Below, piece by piece: positions 7,998 to 15,255 of a stretch of DNA of 20,551 nt; the first letter of the stretch is position 1, and every line of letters begins with the position of its first letter. Origin of the DNA: Hyphomonadaceae bacterium UBA2389. GTDB taxonomy: Bacteria > Pseudomonadota > Alphaproteobacteria > Caulobacterales > Aquidulcibacteraceae. A program made the position numbers and the translations under genes. Under the pieces are notes generated by a model that searched no databases, was not told the origin of the DNA, and worked only from the letters and a program-made list of their open reading frames with translations. The stretch spans positions 3,266-23,816 of the forward strand of contig DDSN01000027.1 of NCBI GenBank assembly GCA_002343395.1, read 5' to 3'.

Positions 7998-8615
7998 ATG
8001 GGCCAGAGCCATCCATTTTCGAAAAGCGCCACGTTACGCGTGGAGGGGCTCTCGTTGAGGCGTGGGCAGCGACAGTTGGCCGAGGGGCTGAGTTTCGTGG
8101 CGCCCGCTGGTGCGTTTGTGGAGCTGCGCGGGGGCAATGGCGCGGGCAAAACAACGCTGTTGCGGACGATCGCTGGTTTCGGGCGGCCCGCCGAGGGAAC
8201 CATCGTCTATGAAAACCTCGCCGAGCCAGCCCTAAGCATCCACTATGTTGGCCATTTGAACGCTCTGAAGGGGTCCGAGACAGTCGCTGCGCATGTCGGA
8301 TACTGGGCCGGCCTGTTTTCCTCCCCGGCCGATATGGTCGAGGTGCTCGGGCGCGTTGGGCTGGAGCGGCAGCGCGACCTTCCAGCACGCGTGTTGAGCC
8401 AGGGGCAGGCGAGGCGCCTCGCCCTCTCTCGCTTGCTGCTCGCACCCCGCCCGATCTGGGTGTTGGACGAACCATCGGCGGGTCTGGACGCCCAAGGGCG
8501 GGCCATGATCGCCAAACTGATTGAAGCCCATACGAACAACAACGGCATCGCGCTCGCGGCGGTTCATGAGCCGCTCGGTCCATCGCCTTCGATCACCCTC
8601 ACGGTGGGCGGATGA
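7998..8615 (+). CDS. ccmA: Cytochrome c biogenesis heme exporter ATPase CcmA
   Basis: A 205-residue ABC ATPase that works with CcmB, CcmC and CcmD in releasing heme-loaded CcmE during system I cytochrome c maturation. Walker A is GGNGAGKTT (45-53), the signature is LSQGQARR (133-140), Walker B is IWVLDEP (153-159), and the switch histidine is H190. The short single-domain length and the lone ABC fold followed by ccmB fit CcmA rather than a generic transporter. No good Shine-Dalgarno precedes the ATG at 7998; a GTG further in is possible, but the ATG gives a normal N-terminus. The stop overlaps the ccmB start by ATGA. It is the first gene of the ccmABCDG operon and diverges from the DUF4349 gene. 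Confidence 0.94.
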   Translation: MGQSHPFSKSATLRVEGLSLRRGQRQLAEGLSFVAPAGAFVELRGGNGAGKTTLLRTIAGFGRPAEGTIVYENLAEPALSIHYVGHLNALKGSETVAAHVGYWAGLFSSPADMVEVLGRVGLERQRDLPARVLSQGQARRLALSRLLLAPRPIWVLDEPSAGLDAQGRAMIAKLIEAHTNNNGIALAAVHEPLGPSPSITLTVGG

Positions 8616-9262
8616 GCGCTTTCGCTGCGTTGTTTCGCAGGGAGCTTTCCCTGATGTGGGCCAGCGGTGGGCTAATGACACCGCTGGGTTATTTCGTTGG
8701 CGCGGCGACTCTTACCCCGTTGGCGATGGGACCAGACCGCGCCCTTTTGGCGACGGCGGGGCCGCCCCTAGTATGGATCGCCGCCGCGCTTGCCGTGATG
8801 GCGACGTTGGAACGTCTGTTCCAGGCCGACCTGGAAGACGGCTCGTTGGACCAGATGATGCTGTCCGAGGCGCCGTTGGAGGCGCTCGTGCTGGCGAAGG
8901 GCGCGGCGTTCTGGTGCGTGGTTGGGGCGCCGCTTGCGTTGGCGGGCGCGCCGGTCTCGATCGCGCTGCAGGCGCCTATTGATCGTATCCCTTTGATTGT
9001 CGCGGCGCTTGGCGTCGGGGCCGCCGCGTTCATTGGGGTGGGGCTTGTGGGCGCCGCGGTGACCGCTGGCGTGAGGCGCGGCGGCGTCCTGATCGCGCTG
9101 ATCGTGCTGCCCTTTTTTGCGCCTCCCGTTATTTTCGGGGCGGCCATAGCGTCCGGGGAGGACGTTGAGGCTGCATTCCTTATCCTCCTGGGCTGCGCGC
9201 TGGGCGCGACCGCCATTGGGCCATTTGCCGCCGCCGCAGCCCTGCGCTTGCAGGCGGAATAG
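8612..9262 (+). CDS. ccmB: Heme exporter permease CcmB
   Basis: A 216-residue inner-membrane protein with about six hydrophobic segments, the permease partner of CcmA. The cytoplasmic loop LFQADLEDGSLDQMML (about 69-84) is the CcmB hallmark, and 'LPFFAPPVIFGAA' (about 166-178) matches the conserved PL..P..IFG motif. The ATG at 8612 overlaps the ccmA stop, so translation is coupled. The length is within the usual 215-225. ccmC follows after 53 bases in which I see no terminator. Confidence 0.93.
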   Translation: MSAFAALFRRELSLMWASGGLMTPLGYFVGAATLTPLAMGPDRALLATAGPPLVWIAAALAVMATLERLFQADLEDGSLDQMMLSEAPLEALVLAKGAAFWCVVGAPLALAGAPVSIALQAPIDRIPLIVAALGVGAAAFIGVGLVGAAVTAGVRRGGVLIALIVLPFFAPPVIFGAAIASGEDVEAAFLILLGCALGATAIGPFAAAAALRLQAE

Positions 9263-9315
9263 GTCTGACAGAATGCAGCACTGTGTTTGAGCCGATTTGG
9301 TGCTAGCTGACGGAC

Positions 9316-10038
9316 ATGTTGAGTTATTTCGCCAACCCAGCGCGTTTCATGACGCTTTCGGCCTGGGCCTCACCAATCTTCCTGGGGATCGCCTTTGTCC
9401 TGTTCGCTGTAGGTACGCCATGGGCGCTTTGGCTCTCGCCAGCGGACTACCAGCAAGGGGAGACGGTGCGGATCATGTACATCCACGTGCCCGCCGCATG
9501 GTGGTCGCTTGGCATCTATGCGCTCATGGGCGCGGCGAGCCTCGTCAGTCTCGTCTGGCGGCATGCACTAGCGGACGTCGCGGCGCGTTCGGCAGCACCA
9601 ATCGGCGCGACGTTCGCAGCGATATGCTTGGTCACGGGTTCTTTGTGGGGCGCTCCGACGTGGGGCACATGGTGGGAGTGGGATGGGCGTCTCACCTCCA
9701 TGCTGGTGCTCTTCATCATCTACCTTGGATATATTGCGCTCTGGAACGCGGTGGATGATGAAGATCGCGCCGCAAGGTTGGCGGCGATCTTGTGCCTCGT
9801 GGGGCTCATCAATCTCCCGATCATCAAGTTCTCCGTGGACTGGTGGAGCACATTGCATCAGCCCGCTAGCATTCTTCGCATGGGCGGTTCGGCGATTGAT
9901 GAAAGTATGATGGGGCCATTGTTCACAATGGCCGGCGCTTTTTTTTCGCTGTTCGCGGGACTGCTGATGGTGAACATGCGCGCGGCCATTCATCGCCGTC
10001 GGGTTGAATCAAGCCGAATTCGCCAGGAGCAGGCATGA
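9316..10038 (+). CDS. ccmC: Heme lyase / heme handling protein CcmC
   Basis: A 240-residue inner-membrane protein with six predicted membrane segments that attaches heme to the chaperone CcmE. The periplasmic tryptophan-rich motif WGAPTWGTWWEWD (111-123) and the two heme-ligand histidines H57 (in YIHVPAAWW) and H181 (in WWSTLHQPAS) are present, so it looks functional. No strong ribosome binding site precedes the ATG at 9316, but the N-terminus is normal for the family. The stop overlaps the ccmD start by ATGA. The partner ccmE, ccmF, ccmH and ccmI genes are not in the window and are expected elsewhere in the genome. Confidence 0.96.
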   Translation: MLSYFANPARFMTLSAWASPIFLGIAFVLFAVGTPWALWLSPADYQQGETVRIMYIHVPAAWWSLGIYALMGAASLVSLVWRHALADVAARSAAPIGATFAAICLVTGSLWGAPTWGTWWEWDGRLTSMLVLFIIYLGYIALWNAVDDEDRAARLAAILCLVGLINLPIIKFSVDWWSTLHQPASILRMGGSAIDESMMGPLFTMAGAFFSLFAGLLMVNMRAAIHRRRVESSRIRQEQA

Positions 10039-10169
10039 TTGAGGGGGGATCGGCCTATGTGTGGGCCGCGTACGCTGTGGCATTGATATCGCTGCTGGGA
10101 TTGGCGGGAACGGTCACCATTCGTGCGGCCTATTGGGCGCGTGAAGCGCGCAAATTGGGGCGTCAATGA
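10035..10169 (+). CDS. ccmD: Heme exporter protein CcmD (44 aa)
   Basis: A 44-residue single-span membrane protein, easily missed by gene finders. It reads MIEGGSAYVWAAYAVALISL, then LLGLAGTVTIRAAYWAREAR and a short basic end. The family features are seen: a short N-terminus, YVWAAY before the membrane segment (about 8-28) and a positively charged cytoplasmic tail. CcmD stabilises the CcmABCE complex and helps release holo-CcmE. The ATG overlaps the ccmC stop and has AGGAG at 10025-10029 five bases upstream; its own stop overlaps the ccmG start by ATGA. Position between ccmC and ccmG is the standard one. Confidence 0.93.
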   Translation: MIEGGSAYVWAAYAVALISLLGLAGTVTIRAAYWAREARKLGRQ

Positions 10170-10690
10170 AGCGGCTCATCGCGCTCCTTCCGCTTCTCGT
10201 CTTAGGAGCGCTGGTGGGCATTTCTGCATTTCTGCTTCTGCGCGGCGGAGAACGCGAGCAGTTTGTCGCGGGGATGGTGGGGCGCCGCATCCCCGATTAT
10301 GCGCTTGAGCGTCTTGGCGGCGGTGGGCGCGTAGCGAGTGACGAGAGCCTGGGCGAGGCTCATCTCATCAATGTCTTCGCCTCTTGGTGCGCGCCTTGCA
10401 GAGCCGAGCACCCTGTACTCATGGCGCTTGAAGCAGAAGGCGTCACGATTGTCGGCGTCGCGTACAAAGACGATCCCGCAGCTACGGAGCAGTTCCTGCG
10501 GGAGCTAGGGGATCCATTTTCCGCGGTGGGGTTGGATCCCGATGGCCGGCTTGGTTTGGAGTTCGGGATAACAGGCGCACCGGAGACCTTCGTCGTTGGC
10601 GCTGACGGCGTCGTGCGTGCTGTCCATCGGGGGCCGCTGACACCGGAAATTGTTGAACACGAGATTCGGCCCGCGCTTCGCGCGTCTTAG
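10166..10690 (+). CDS. ccmG: Thiol:disulfide interchange protein CcmG/DsbE
   Basis: A 174-residue thioredoxin-like protein held in the inner membrane by an N-terminal anchor (about 4-25), with its domain in the periplasm, where it helps reduce the CXXCH cysteines of apocytochrome c. The active site is WCAPC with C75 and C78, and the cis-proline is P139 in TGAPETF. The acidic, CcmG-type surroundings (YKDDPAATEQFL and GLDPDGRLGLEFGITGAPE) separate it from other thioredoxins. The ATG at 10166 overlaps the ccmD stop and has a GGGG six bases upstream. It is the last gene of the operon, with the MarR-family gene converging from the other side after 21 bases. Confidence 0.94.
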   Translation: MKRLIALLPLLVLGALVGISAFLLLRGGEREQFVAGMVGRRIPDYALERLGGGGRVASDESLGEAHLINVFASWCAPCRAEHPVLMALEAEGVTIVGVAYKDDPAATEQFLRELGDPFSAVGLDPDGRLGLEFGITGAPETFVVGADGVVRAVHRGPLTPEIVEHEIRPALRAS

Positions 10691-10711
10691 GTCGGATTGC
10701 CCGTTGTCGGG

Positions 10712-11323
10712 CTACCTTCGCGCTTTCTTGGGGTTCGCTTCGCGCTCCTTTTTCTTTTTTCCGCTGGGCTTTGTCTCCGCCGCCGGAGTTGTGTCGGCGA
10801 ACTTGGAGAGCTTGGTCAGGATCGTCAGGAATGTTCGGCGCTTCGCGCGCGGCAAAGCGTCGAGTATCGCGGCGTCCGCTGCGCGCGCGTGGGGTGTCGC
10901 CGCGGCGAGGAGCTGAGCTCCGGGCGGCGCCAACGCCACGGAATGCGCACGCTTGTCGGCGCTTGAATTCGCCTTCGTGATCAAACCGCGCGTCTCTAAC
11001 CGCCTGATCATGTCCGTGAGCGTCGAACGGTCAACGCCAGTGGCGCGCACCAAGTCATTCTGACTAAGTCCCGGGTGATCCGCGATTGCGGAGAGCACAG
11101 CGAACTGCCGCAACGTGAGCGCGCCGTCGACCAAGTTGGCAAATCGGTCGGTCGCGAGCTGTTCCGCTCGGTGGAGCATGTGGCTGGGCGACTGCGAGAG
11201 CCGATACGGCTCCGGCTCGCCCTCCCCCGCAGTTGAACGAGACATGCCGACCGCCCCAAGCCCACGCAACACACTACCATTGGCCTTGGCGCGTTCAATC
11301 ATATCCCAAGCGTCATTCGCCAC
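10712..11323 (-). CDS. MarR-family transcriptional regulator
   Basis: A winged helix-turn-helix protein of about 203 residues. The DNA-binding region spans about 70-140: 'LTLRQFAVLSAI', the recognition part LSQNDLVRATGVDRSTLTDM and the wing with DKR (123-125). MarR proteins are dimeric repressors or activators that often sense small molecules. The C-terminus is an unusual Lys/Arg-rich tail (GKKKKEREANPKKARR). The start is uncertain: GTG at 11323 gives the longest form; ATG at 11302 and at 11245 (before SRSTAGEGEP) are alternatives, and none has a strong ribosome binding site. The target is unknown; no efflux or catabolic gene adjoins it. It lies between ispZ and the ccm operon, reading the same way as ispZ after 47 bases. 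Confidence 0.8.
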   Translation of the reverse strand: MANDAWDMIERAKANGSVLRGLGAVGMSRSTAGEGEPEPYRLSQSPSHMLHRAEQLATDRFANLVDGALTLRQFAVLSAIADHPGLSQNDLVRATGVDRSTLTDMIRRLETRGLITKANSSADKRAHSVALAPPGAQLLAAATPHARAADAAILDALPRAKRRTFLTILTKLSKFADTTPAAETKPSGKKKKEREANPKKARR

Positions 11324-11370
11324 GTTGGCGAAAATCAGTCCGTACGGGAGCGATTCTGAGGGGCTTGACC

Positions 11371-11970
11371 CTAGGGCTCACGTTGGTGCTTGAGCACCAA
11401 CGGTGTGTTGAGTGCGGCGAAGGCGAGCACGAGTGGAAAGACGAACAGCGGCCTCGTATTCAGCCAGAACTCAAACGAGTGATTCAACCGGACGTACTCA
11501 TTCAATGCCGCCATGAAGGCGAAAAAGCCCGCCCAGCGTAGAGCGAGGATGGTCCAAATTCGATCTGGTAGATCGAAGGCGTGACCAAAAAATAGCTTCC
11601 AGATGTTCTGGCCGATGGCCAACGAACCGAGAATGGCGACCACATAGAAGCCGTTCACAATCGTGGGTTTGAGCTGAATGAACGTGGGGTCGCGGAGAGC
11701 CAAGGTCATGCCGCCAAACACCACGATAAGCACCCCGGTTACGATGAGAACCGGTGGGACTTTGCCGTTCTTTCTCTTGTGGTAGGCGATGGCTGCGAGC
11801 GTGGCCGCAATGAACAAGCCGGTTGCGATGTAGACGGCGTTGTCCTTGGTAGATTCGATCCGTTGAAGCACATTGAACGCGACGACGAATATAGCGATCG
11901 GGCCGAGATCGGACAGGAGCGAACCCGCGCCTGCGCTCACGCTTTTCTGCCTTTCAACACTCTCGGGCAT
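11371..11970 (-). CDS. ispZ: Inner-membrane septation protein IspZ/YciB
   Basis: A 199-residue polytopic membrane protein with five or six predicted segments, of the IspZ/YciB family implicated in septation and envelope synthesis. The family motif 'DPTFIQLKPTIVNG' (about 94-107) and 'FFGHAFDLPDRIWTILALRW' (about 127-146) are diagnostic. Two ATG codons are close together, at 11976 and 11970. I prefer 11970 because GAGG lies six bases before it, whereas the same GAGG nearly touches the earlier ATG. In many alphaproteobacteria ispZ follows ftsY directly; here a prolyl isomerase gene on the opposite strand separates them. A perfect 9-bp hairpin lies in the last codons. Confidence 0.9.
   Translation of the reverse strand: MPESVERQKSVSAGAGSLLSDLGPIAIFVVAFNVLQRIESTKDNAVYIATGLFIAATLAAIAYHKRKNGKVPPVLIVTGVLIVVFGGMTLALRDPTFIQLKPTIVNGFYVVAILGSLAIGQNIWKLFFGHAFDLPDRIWTILALRWAGFFAFMAALNEYVRLNHSFEFWLNTRPLFVFPLVLAFAALNTPLVLKHQREP
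11381..11402 (-). repeat. Perfect inverted repeat in the 3' end of ispZ
   Basis: The sequence CGTTGGTGC-TTGA-GCACCAACG forms a perfect 9-bp stem with a four-base loop. It encodes part of the ispZ C-terminus (PLVLKHQR) and ends eight bases before the stop codon. No U-run follows in the minus-strand transcript, so this is not a standard terminator, though it may act as a coding-end hairpin. Confidence 0.45.
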
Positions 11971-12060
11971 GAACATCCTCAGGACGAAACAATGTCGACG
12001 GGGCAGGGTTGCGCCGCATGGCGTCGACTATCACACTGACGCCAAGAAGCGGAGAGGGCG

Positions 12061-12951
12061 ATGCATTCTAAGAGCGTGATTGCGGCGTTGAGCTTTTTTG
12101 TGGCTCTGACGGCTCCCTCGCTGGCGCAAACGCCAGTAAGGGCCCTTGCAGAGATACTGGAGCAGTCTCCCGCGAGCGACTGGCGGTCGGTCGAGCAGGA
12201 GAACCTCCTCTATATGGAACTGCCGGCGGGGCGCGTCATTATTGAGTTGGCGCCGGATTATGCCCCCCGACATGCCGAAAACATTCGTGCGCTTTCGCGC
12301 GCCAACTACTTCAATGGGTCCGCCATTGTGCGCAGCCAAGACAATTACGTCGTCCAGTGGGGGCGCGACGAGGGCGACGCTGCGGCTCTAGGCGAGGCGC
12401 ATCCAACTTTACAGGGCGAGTTTGATCGCCCGCGCGCTGGTGTCCGGATTACACGGCTCCGCGATCGCGACACCTACGCGCGCGAGGTCGGTTTCGCCAA
12501 CGGGTTCCCCGCCGCTGGTGAGCATGGCCGAACCTGGCTCGCACATTGCTATGGCATGGTCGGCGCCGGTAGGGGCGATACGCCAGACTCTGGCAATGGT
12601 GGCGAGCTCTACGTCGTTATCGGACATGCGCCCCGCCATCTCGATCGCAACGTAACTCTCGTAGGGCGCGTCCTGGTCGGAATGGAGCTGCTGTCTATTA
12701 TGCCACGTGGTACGGGCGCCTTGGGATTTTATGAGGATGCCGCGCAGAGAACGGCCATCCGGTCCATCCGCATCGGATCTGATTTGCCGGCGTCCGAACA
12801 ACTCCCGCTTGAGGCGCTGCGGACCGATAGCGCAACGTTCCTTGACGTAGTCGAATCTCGTCGGACGCGCCGCGAAAGCTGGTTCCTTCAACCAACTGGC
12901 CGCATCAATTTGTGCAATGTTCCACTGCCAGTGCGTCTGCGCGCTAGCTAA
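12061..12951 (+). CDS. Secreted cyclophilin-type peptidyl-prolyl isomerase
   Basis: A 296-residue protein with a signal peptide (likely cleavage after SLA at 22), so periplasmic. The cyclophilin domain covers about 48-240: 'MELPAGRVIIELAPDYAPRHAENIRAL', then 'YFNGSAIVRSQDNYVVQWG', where R91 and Q99 keep the spacing of the catalytic Arg and Gln of cyclophilin A, and 'GELYVVIGHAPRHLDRNVTLVGRVLVGMELL'. The region is divergent and contains an insertion around 105-150; a 55-residue C-terminal extension of unknown role follows. It probably helps periplasmic protein folding, but activity is inferred. The ATG at 12061 has GGAGAGG three to six bases upstream. It diverges from ispZ across 90 bases and its last codons overlap the converging ftsY end by eight bases. 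Confidence 0.82.
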   Translation: MHSKSVIAALSFFVALTAPSLAQTPVRALAEILEQSPASDWRSVEQENLLYMELPAGRVIIELAPDYAPRHAENIRALSRANYFNGSAIVRSQDNYVVQWGRDEGDAAALGEAHPTLQGEFDRPRAGVRITRLRDRDTYAREVGFANGFPAAGEHGRTWLAHCYGMVGAGRGDTPDSGNGGELYVVIGHAPRHLDRNVTLVGRVLVGMELLSIMPRGTGALGFYEDAAQRTAIRSIRIGSDLPASEQLPLEALRTDSATFLDVVESRRTRRESWFLQPTGRINLCNVPLPVRLRAS

Positions 12952-13906
12952 GTCCAACGAGCGCGCGCGCGAACGTGTCAGCGCTGAAGGGCTGAAGGTC
13001 CTCGGCGGCTTCGCCCACGCCGATGAAGTGAATCGGGATAGCGTGCCGCTGCGCCAACGCCACGAGCACGCCGCCCTTCGCGGTGCCGTCGAGCTTGGTC
13101 ATGACGAGACCGGTAATCTCAGTTACTGAGCGGAAGTTCTCGACCTGAGACAACGCGTTTTGCCCGACAGTGGCGTCGAGCACGAGCAAGGTCTCATGGG
13201 GTGCGTCTTCGTCAACTTTCCGCATGACCCTGATGATCTTGGCCAGTTCGGCCATCAGCTCGGACTTGTTTTGGAGGCGTCCTGCGGTATCGATCAAGGC
13301 CACGTCCGCATTCTCGTCTCGCGCCCGTTTGACTGTTTCATAGGCGACGCCCGCGGCGTCGGCGCCTTGAGAAGAGGCCACGAACTCCGCGCCAGCGCGA
13401 TCGGCCCACACCTTAAGCTGTTCAATGGCCGCTGCGCGGAAGGTGTCAGCAGCACCTATGACGACCTTGCCGCCAACGTCCGTGAGGTTCTTGGCGAGCT
13501 TGCCTATTGTCGTGGTTTTGCCAGACCCATTGACGCCGATCACGAGCACGATCCGAGGCTTCGGGCCAGATGAGAGATCAAGCGCGCCTTCTCGTGGCTT
13601 CAGGATTTGCGCGATCTCGTGCGCAAGCGCCTCGCGCGCTTCGTCCAACCCTTTTTCTTTGTTGAAACGGCGCTCGGCGAGAGGCGCGCTAATACGCGCG
13701 GCCGCGGCCGCGCCCATGTCTGCGGCGATGAGCGACTCCTCAAGGTCCGCTAACGCTGCGGCATCGAGTTTCTCTTTACTGAAAACCGATGCGATGCCCT
13801 CAGCCAACTTGCCGGAGGACTTTCGCAACCCCTCGAACAGGCCCTTGCCTTGTTCTGGTGTTGCCTGACCTTGCTGCGGCTTTTTGTTGAACAAGCCCCA
13901 AATCAT
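12944..13906 (-). CDS. ftsY: Signal recognition particle receptor FtsY
   Basis: A 320-residue SRP receptor GTPase that brings ribosome-nascent chain-SRP complexes to the inner-membrane translocon. The GTPase motifs are complete: GVNGSGKTTT (124-133), DTFRAAA (154-160), DTAGR (206-210), TKLDGTAKGG (270-279) and GVGE (296-299). The N domain begins near residue 20; the acidic A domain of E. coli FtsY is essentially absent, as in many alphaproteobacteria, leaving a short hydrophobic start MIWGLF. I start at the ATG at 13906, which overlaps the mtaB stop by ATGA; the frame stays open to 14059, but those 51 residues lie inside mtaB and look non-native. Its 3' end overlaps the converging prolyl isomerase gene. 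Confidence 0.96.
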   Translation of the reverse strand: MIWGLFNKKPQQGQATPEQGKGLFEGLRKSSGKLAEGIASVFSKEKLDAAALADLEESLIAADMGAAAAARISAPLAERRFNKEKGLDEAREALAHEIAQILKPREGALDLSSGPKPRIVLVIGVNGSGKTTTIGKLAKNLTDVGGKVVIGAADTFRAAAIEQLKVWADRAGAEFVASSQGADAAGVAYETVKRARDENADVALIDTAGRLQNKSELMAELAKIIRVMRKVDEDAPHETLLVLDATVGQNALSQVENFRSVTEITGLVMTKLDGTAKGGVLVALAQRHAIPIHFIGVGEAAEDLQPFSADTFARALVGLS

Positions 13907-15153
13907 GCCAGCACGCCGAGCAGGGTCTGGCCATCGTGTGACTCGATGCGCATGCGAGCGTGTCCTTCGATGCTGCTGCCACAGCGAACAGGCGTAAAGT
14001 CCGGAAGGCGCGCGGCGCCCGCTCGTTCGACGAGCGCCGTCGTTGTCTTCCCGACCCATTGATCAAGATGACGGTTGAGCGCGACGGAGGCAACTTGTCG
14101 TAACCGCGCGGCCCGCTCTCTCACGGTGCGTCGATCGACTTGCGGCATGCGTGCGGCCGGCGCGCCCGGCCGTGCGCTGAACGGAAACACGTGAACATAC
14201 GAAAGCGCGCATTCGTCGACGAGAGTGAGCTGGCTCTCGAAGTTGTGCTCGGTCTCCGTTGGAAACCCGGCAATGAGGTCGGCGCCCAGGGCAATTTCGG
14301 GGCGAGCCTGTTTGAGGCGCCGGCAAAGTTCAACCGCCTGCTTCCGCGAATGGCGGCGTTTCATGCGCTTCAGGATGAGATCGTCGCCATGCTGCAAGGA
14401 GAGGTGCAGATGAGGCGCCACGCGGTCGTGCTGTGTGACAAGTTCAAAAAGCTGTTCGTCGATTTCGATCGCGTCAAGAGATGACAAACGCAGCATGGGA
14501 AGATTGGGAGCGTAACGCAAAATGCGGGCAACCAGCGACCCAAGTTTCGGCGCGCCCGGAAGATCCGCGCCCCACGAGGTAAGATCTACGCCGGTCAGGA
14601 CGATCTCCGCGACACCGTCGCTCGCAAGCCGTTTCACCTGATCGACAACGTCTCCTGCTGGCGCTGAACGCGCGTTGCCGCGGCCAAACGGTATGATGCA
14701 AAAGGTGCAGCGATGGTCGCAACCGTTTTGCACTTGCACGTAGACACGCGTGCGCTCGTGATGCCCTTCGGCTAGGTGCGGCGCCATTTCCCTGATCGCC
14801 ATGATGTCGGACACGGCGACCCGAGCGCCCTCCCTGAAGGCCTCCGAACGAATTTTTTCCGCGTTCCCAAGCACGCGTGACACTTCCGGCATGCCGGCAA
14901 ATCCATGGGGGTCGATTTGGGCCGCGCAGCCAGTCACGATAATTTCAGCCCCCGGTCGCTCACGGCGCGCGCGGCGGATTGCTTGGCGCGCTTGACGCAC
15001 CGCTTCGCCGGTGACGGCGCAGGTGTTGACGATCACCGCATTGGAGAGGGCGGCGTCTTGGGCTAGCCGCTTTATCGCCGCGCTTTCGTTGGCGTTGAGG
15101 CGGCACCCCAGTGTGATGACCTCAACATCAAGGGGAGGGGATCGGACGGTCAC
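13903..15153 (-). CDS. mtaB: tRNA threonylcarbamoyladenosine methylthiotransferase MtaB
   Basis: A 416-residue radical-SAM methylthiotransferase that adds the 2-methylthio group to t6A37 of tRNAs. The N-terminal domain carries cluster cysteines in LGCRLNANE (C17), NTCAVT (C45) and TGC (C76). The radical-SAM motif CDHRCTFC gives C145, C149 and C152. A TRAM-type domain closes the protein. GCRLNANES and the overall pattern point to MtaB rather than MiaB or RimO. The start is uncertain: GTG at 15153 is the last start codon before the conserved region and lies past the rplS terminator. A TTG at 15204 overlaps the U-run of that terminator and is unlikely. No Shine-Dalgarno is visible. The stop overlaps the ftsY start. 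Confidence 0.92.
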   Translation of the reverse strand: MTVRSPPLDVEVITLGCRLNANESAAIKRLAQDAALSNAVIVNTCAVTGEAVRQARQAIRRARRERPGAEIIVTGCAAQIDPHGFAGMPEVSRVLGNAEKIRSEAFREGARVAVSDIMAIREMAPHLAEGHHERTRVYVQVQNGCDHRCTFCIIPFGRGNARSAPAGDVVDQVKRLASDGVAEIVLTGVDLTSWGADLPGAPKLGSLVARILRYAPNLPMLRLSSLDAIEIDEQLFELVTQHDRVAPHLHLSLQHGDDLILKRMKRRHSRKQAVELCRRLKQARPEIALGADLIAGFPTETEHNFESQLTLVDECALSYVHVFPFSARPGAPAARMPQVDRRTVRERAARLRQVASVALNRHLDQWVGKTTTALVERAGAARLPDFTPVRCGSSIEGHARMRIESHDGQTLLGVLA

Positions 15154-15202
15154 GTTGATGGTCAGGTGAGCTTCAGCGCGTGATAGGTCAAGCTCACCAA
15201 GC

Positions 15203-15231
15203 AAAAAGCCCCGCGTGTCTGGCGCGGGGCT
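15203..15231 (-). terminator. Intrinsic terminator after rplS
   Basis: A 9-bp stem (15223-15231 with 15207-15215) rich in G and C, with a 7-base loop, is followed on the minus strand by TTTTT (15207-15203). It starts 25 bases past the rplS stop and closes the ffh-rpsP-rimM-trmD-rplS operon before mtaB. Confidence 0.88.
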
Positions 15232-15255
15232 CTTAGAACTCAGAGGTGAAAAATA

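Noticed and set aside
10699..10712. Small hairpin GCCCG-TTGT-CGGGC between ccmG and the MarR-family gene
   Set aside because: Only five base pairs and no T-run on either strand; too weak to call a terminator, although its position between converging genes is suitable.
11994..12028. Two GTCGAC palindromes 29 bases apart between ispZ and the isomerase gene
   Set aside because: Six-base palindromes of this composition are common in GC-rich DNA; no longer symmetry links them.
13907..14059. A 51-residue N-terminal extension of FtsY
   Set aside because: It lies within mtaB in another frame, is Arg-rich and unlike FtsY; the ATGA overlap at 13906 gives a standard start.
15154..15204. TTG start for mtaB at 15204
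   Set aside because: This TTG overlaps the U-run of the rplS terminator, and the residues before 15153 have no match to the family. A GTG at 15153 is more likely.
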